Shown here: one piece after another, positions 6,259 through 6,548 of the stretch
Layout of the letters: each line of letters starts with the position of its first letter
Position numbering within the stretch: position 1 is the first letter of the stretch
Assembly: GCA_013202335.1 (NCBI GenBank)
Contig: JABMQR010000198.1
Location: 1 to 6,548 of the forward strand
Direction of reading: 5' to 3'
DNA: 6,548 nucleotides
Source of the DNA: Bacteroidota bacterium
GTDB taxonomy: Bacteria > Spirochaetota > Spirochaetia > JABMQR01
Position numbers and translations under genes: made by a program
The notes under the pieces: model-generated
Database searches by the model: none
What the model was told of the DNA's origin: nothing
The model's input: only the letters and a program-made list of their open reading frames with translations

Positions 6259-6295
6259 GTTTACTTTTTATAATTAACAATTCTTCAACTCTTTT

Positions 6296-6547
6296 TTAGT
6301 CCTTCCACCTGCCCGTGCAAAAACTTAAAAAGTAATAAGGGGGACAACTCATAACAAAATAGTAGCAAGGAATACTCCTACAATCTAATATCAATCTAAT
6401 ATCAATCTCAGATTCAAGTATTATTTCTACTATTGCCGTACCATGTACATTTTCCATATTCTCAGGGATAATAGATTGGTAAGTTGTTTGTGAGTCAAGG
6501 GATAAGAAAATGGACATATGATCGGGCTGGATAATCGTACCGGATTC
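6296..6547 (-). CDS. Unrecognised partial protein, 5' end beyond the window
   Basis: The minus-strand frame is open from the right edge to a TAA at 6298-6296 (83 codons seen), with an internal ATG at 6517 that has no clear ribosome binding site. The first part (ESGTIIQPDHMSIFLSLD and on to AIVEIILESEIDIRL) has normal protein composition and probably is the C-terminal end of a gene starting outside. The last 30 or so residues are rich in Cys, Tyr and Phe and look like translated noncoding DNA. An 11-bp tandem duplication lies exactly at the change. I do not recognise a family. Confidence 0.35.
   Translation of the reverse strand, partial: ESGTIIQPDHMSIFLSLDSQTTYQSIIPENMENVHGTAIVEIILESEIDIRLILDCRSIPCYYFVMSCPPYYFLSFCTGRWKD
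6381..6408. repeat. 11-bp tandem duplication
   Basis: CAATCTAATAT occurs at 6381-6391 and 6392-6402, with a third partial copy CAATCT at 6403-6408. The unit is not a multiple of three, so gain or loss of one copy shifts the overlapping minus-strand frame. Confidence 0.85.
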
Positions 6548-6548
6548 A

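Larger units (their letters stand above)
5640..6262 (-). mobile_element. IS200-type insertion sequence (IS200/IS605 family)
   Basis: A single Y1 transposase gene is flanked by a subterminal hairpin on each side, the layout of IS200 elements, which have no terminal inverted repeats and usually no target duplication. In transposase orientation the left end hairpin is CACCGGC-TCT-GCCGGTG (6258-6242) and the right end hairpin is CTACCGGC-TTT-GCCGGTAG (5670-5652). They share the ACCGGC/GCCGGT core, as expected for sites bound by one TnpA dimer. No tnpB is present. The exact cleavage points cannot be fixed from one copy, so the outer limits are approximate to within about 10-15 bases. The element lies upstream of the hsd operon in the same orientation and does not interrupt it. 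Confidence 0.82.

Overview
The window is bacterial and moderately AT-rich. Every convincing gene lies on the minus strand, so transcription runs from right to left. Its core is a type I restriction-modification locus from which the nuclease subunit gene (hsdR) is absent within these limits. No feature fixes the taxon. Recognisable Shine-Dalgarno sequences (GGAG before hsdM, AAGGAG before tnpA) argue weakly against a Bacteroidota host, whose genes usually lack them. The RAYT, ORF6N and RhuM families are spread widely by horizontal transfer.

In transcription order the layout is as follows. (1) 6548-6263: an open frame entering from the right edge, whose 3' end carries an 11-bp tandem duplication that moves its stop. 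(2) About 6262-5640: an IS200-type insertion sequence with one HUH/Y1 transposase gene, a hairpin at each end, and a 5' leader stem that would bury the tnpA ribosome binding site. (3) 5640-5219: about 400 bp with no convincing gene. The half near hsdM is very AT-rich and should hold the operon promoter. (4) 5218-1: a tightly packed array of five genes, hsdM, an ORF6N/PLD-like gene, hsdS, a RAYT-type Y1 transposase, and rhuM, the last cut by the left edge.

All four junctions in the array overlap. Three are ATGA stop/start overlaps and one is an 8-base overlap, so the genes probably form one translationally coupled operon. HsdM (2 copies) and HsdS (1 copy) would form the methyltransferase core, and HsdS sets the DNA target. 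ORF6N and RhuM are families seen next to phage-related and type I R-M genes, and their function here is unknown.

The most unusual point is the RAYT gene. It sits between hsdS and rhuM with an ATGA overlap on each side. Its own coding sequence holds two inverted REP-like hairpins, each preceded by GTAG, and these encode the linker between its HUH motif and its catalytic tyrosine. It therefore looks like a REP/RAYT pair built into a restriction operon, and it is physically and evolutionarily distinct from the IS200 element upstream.
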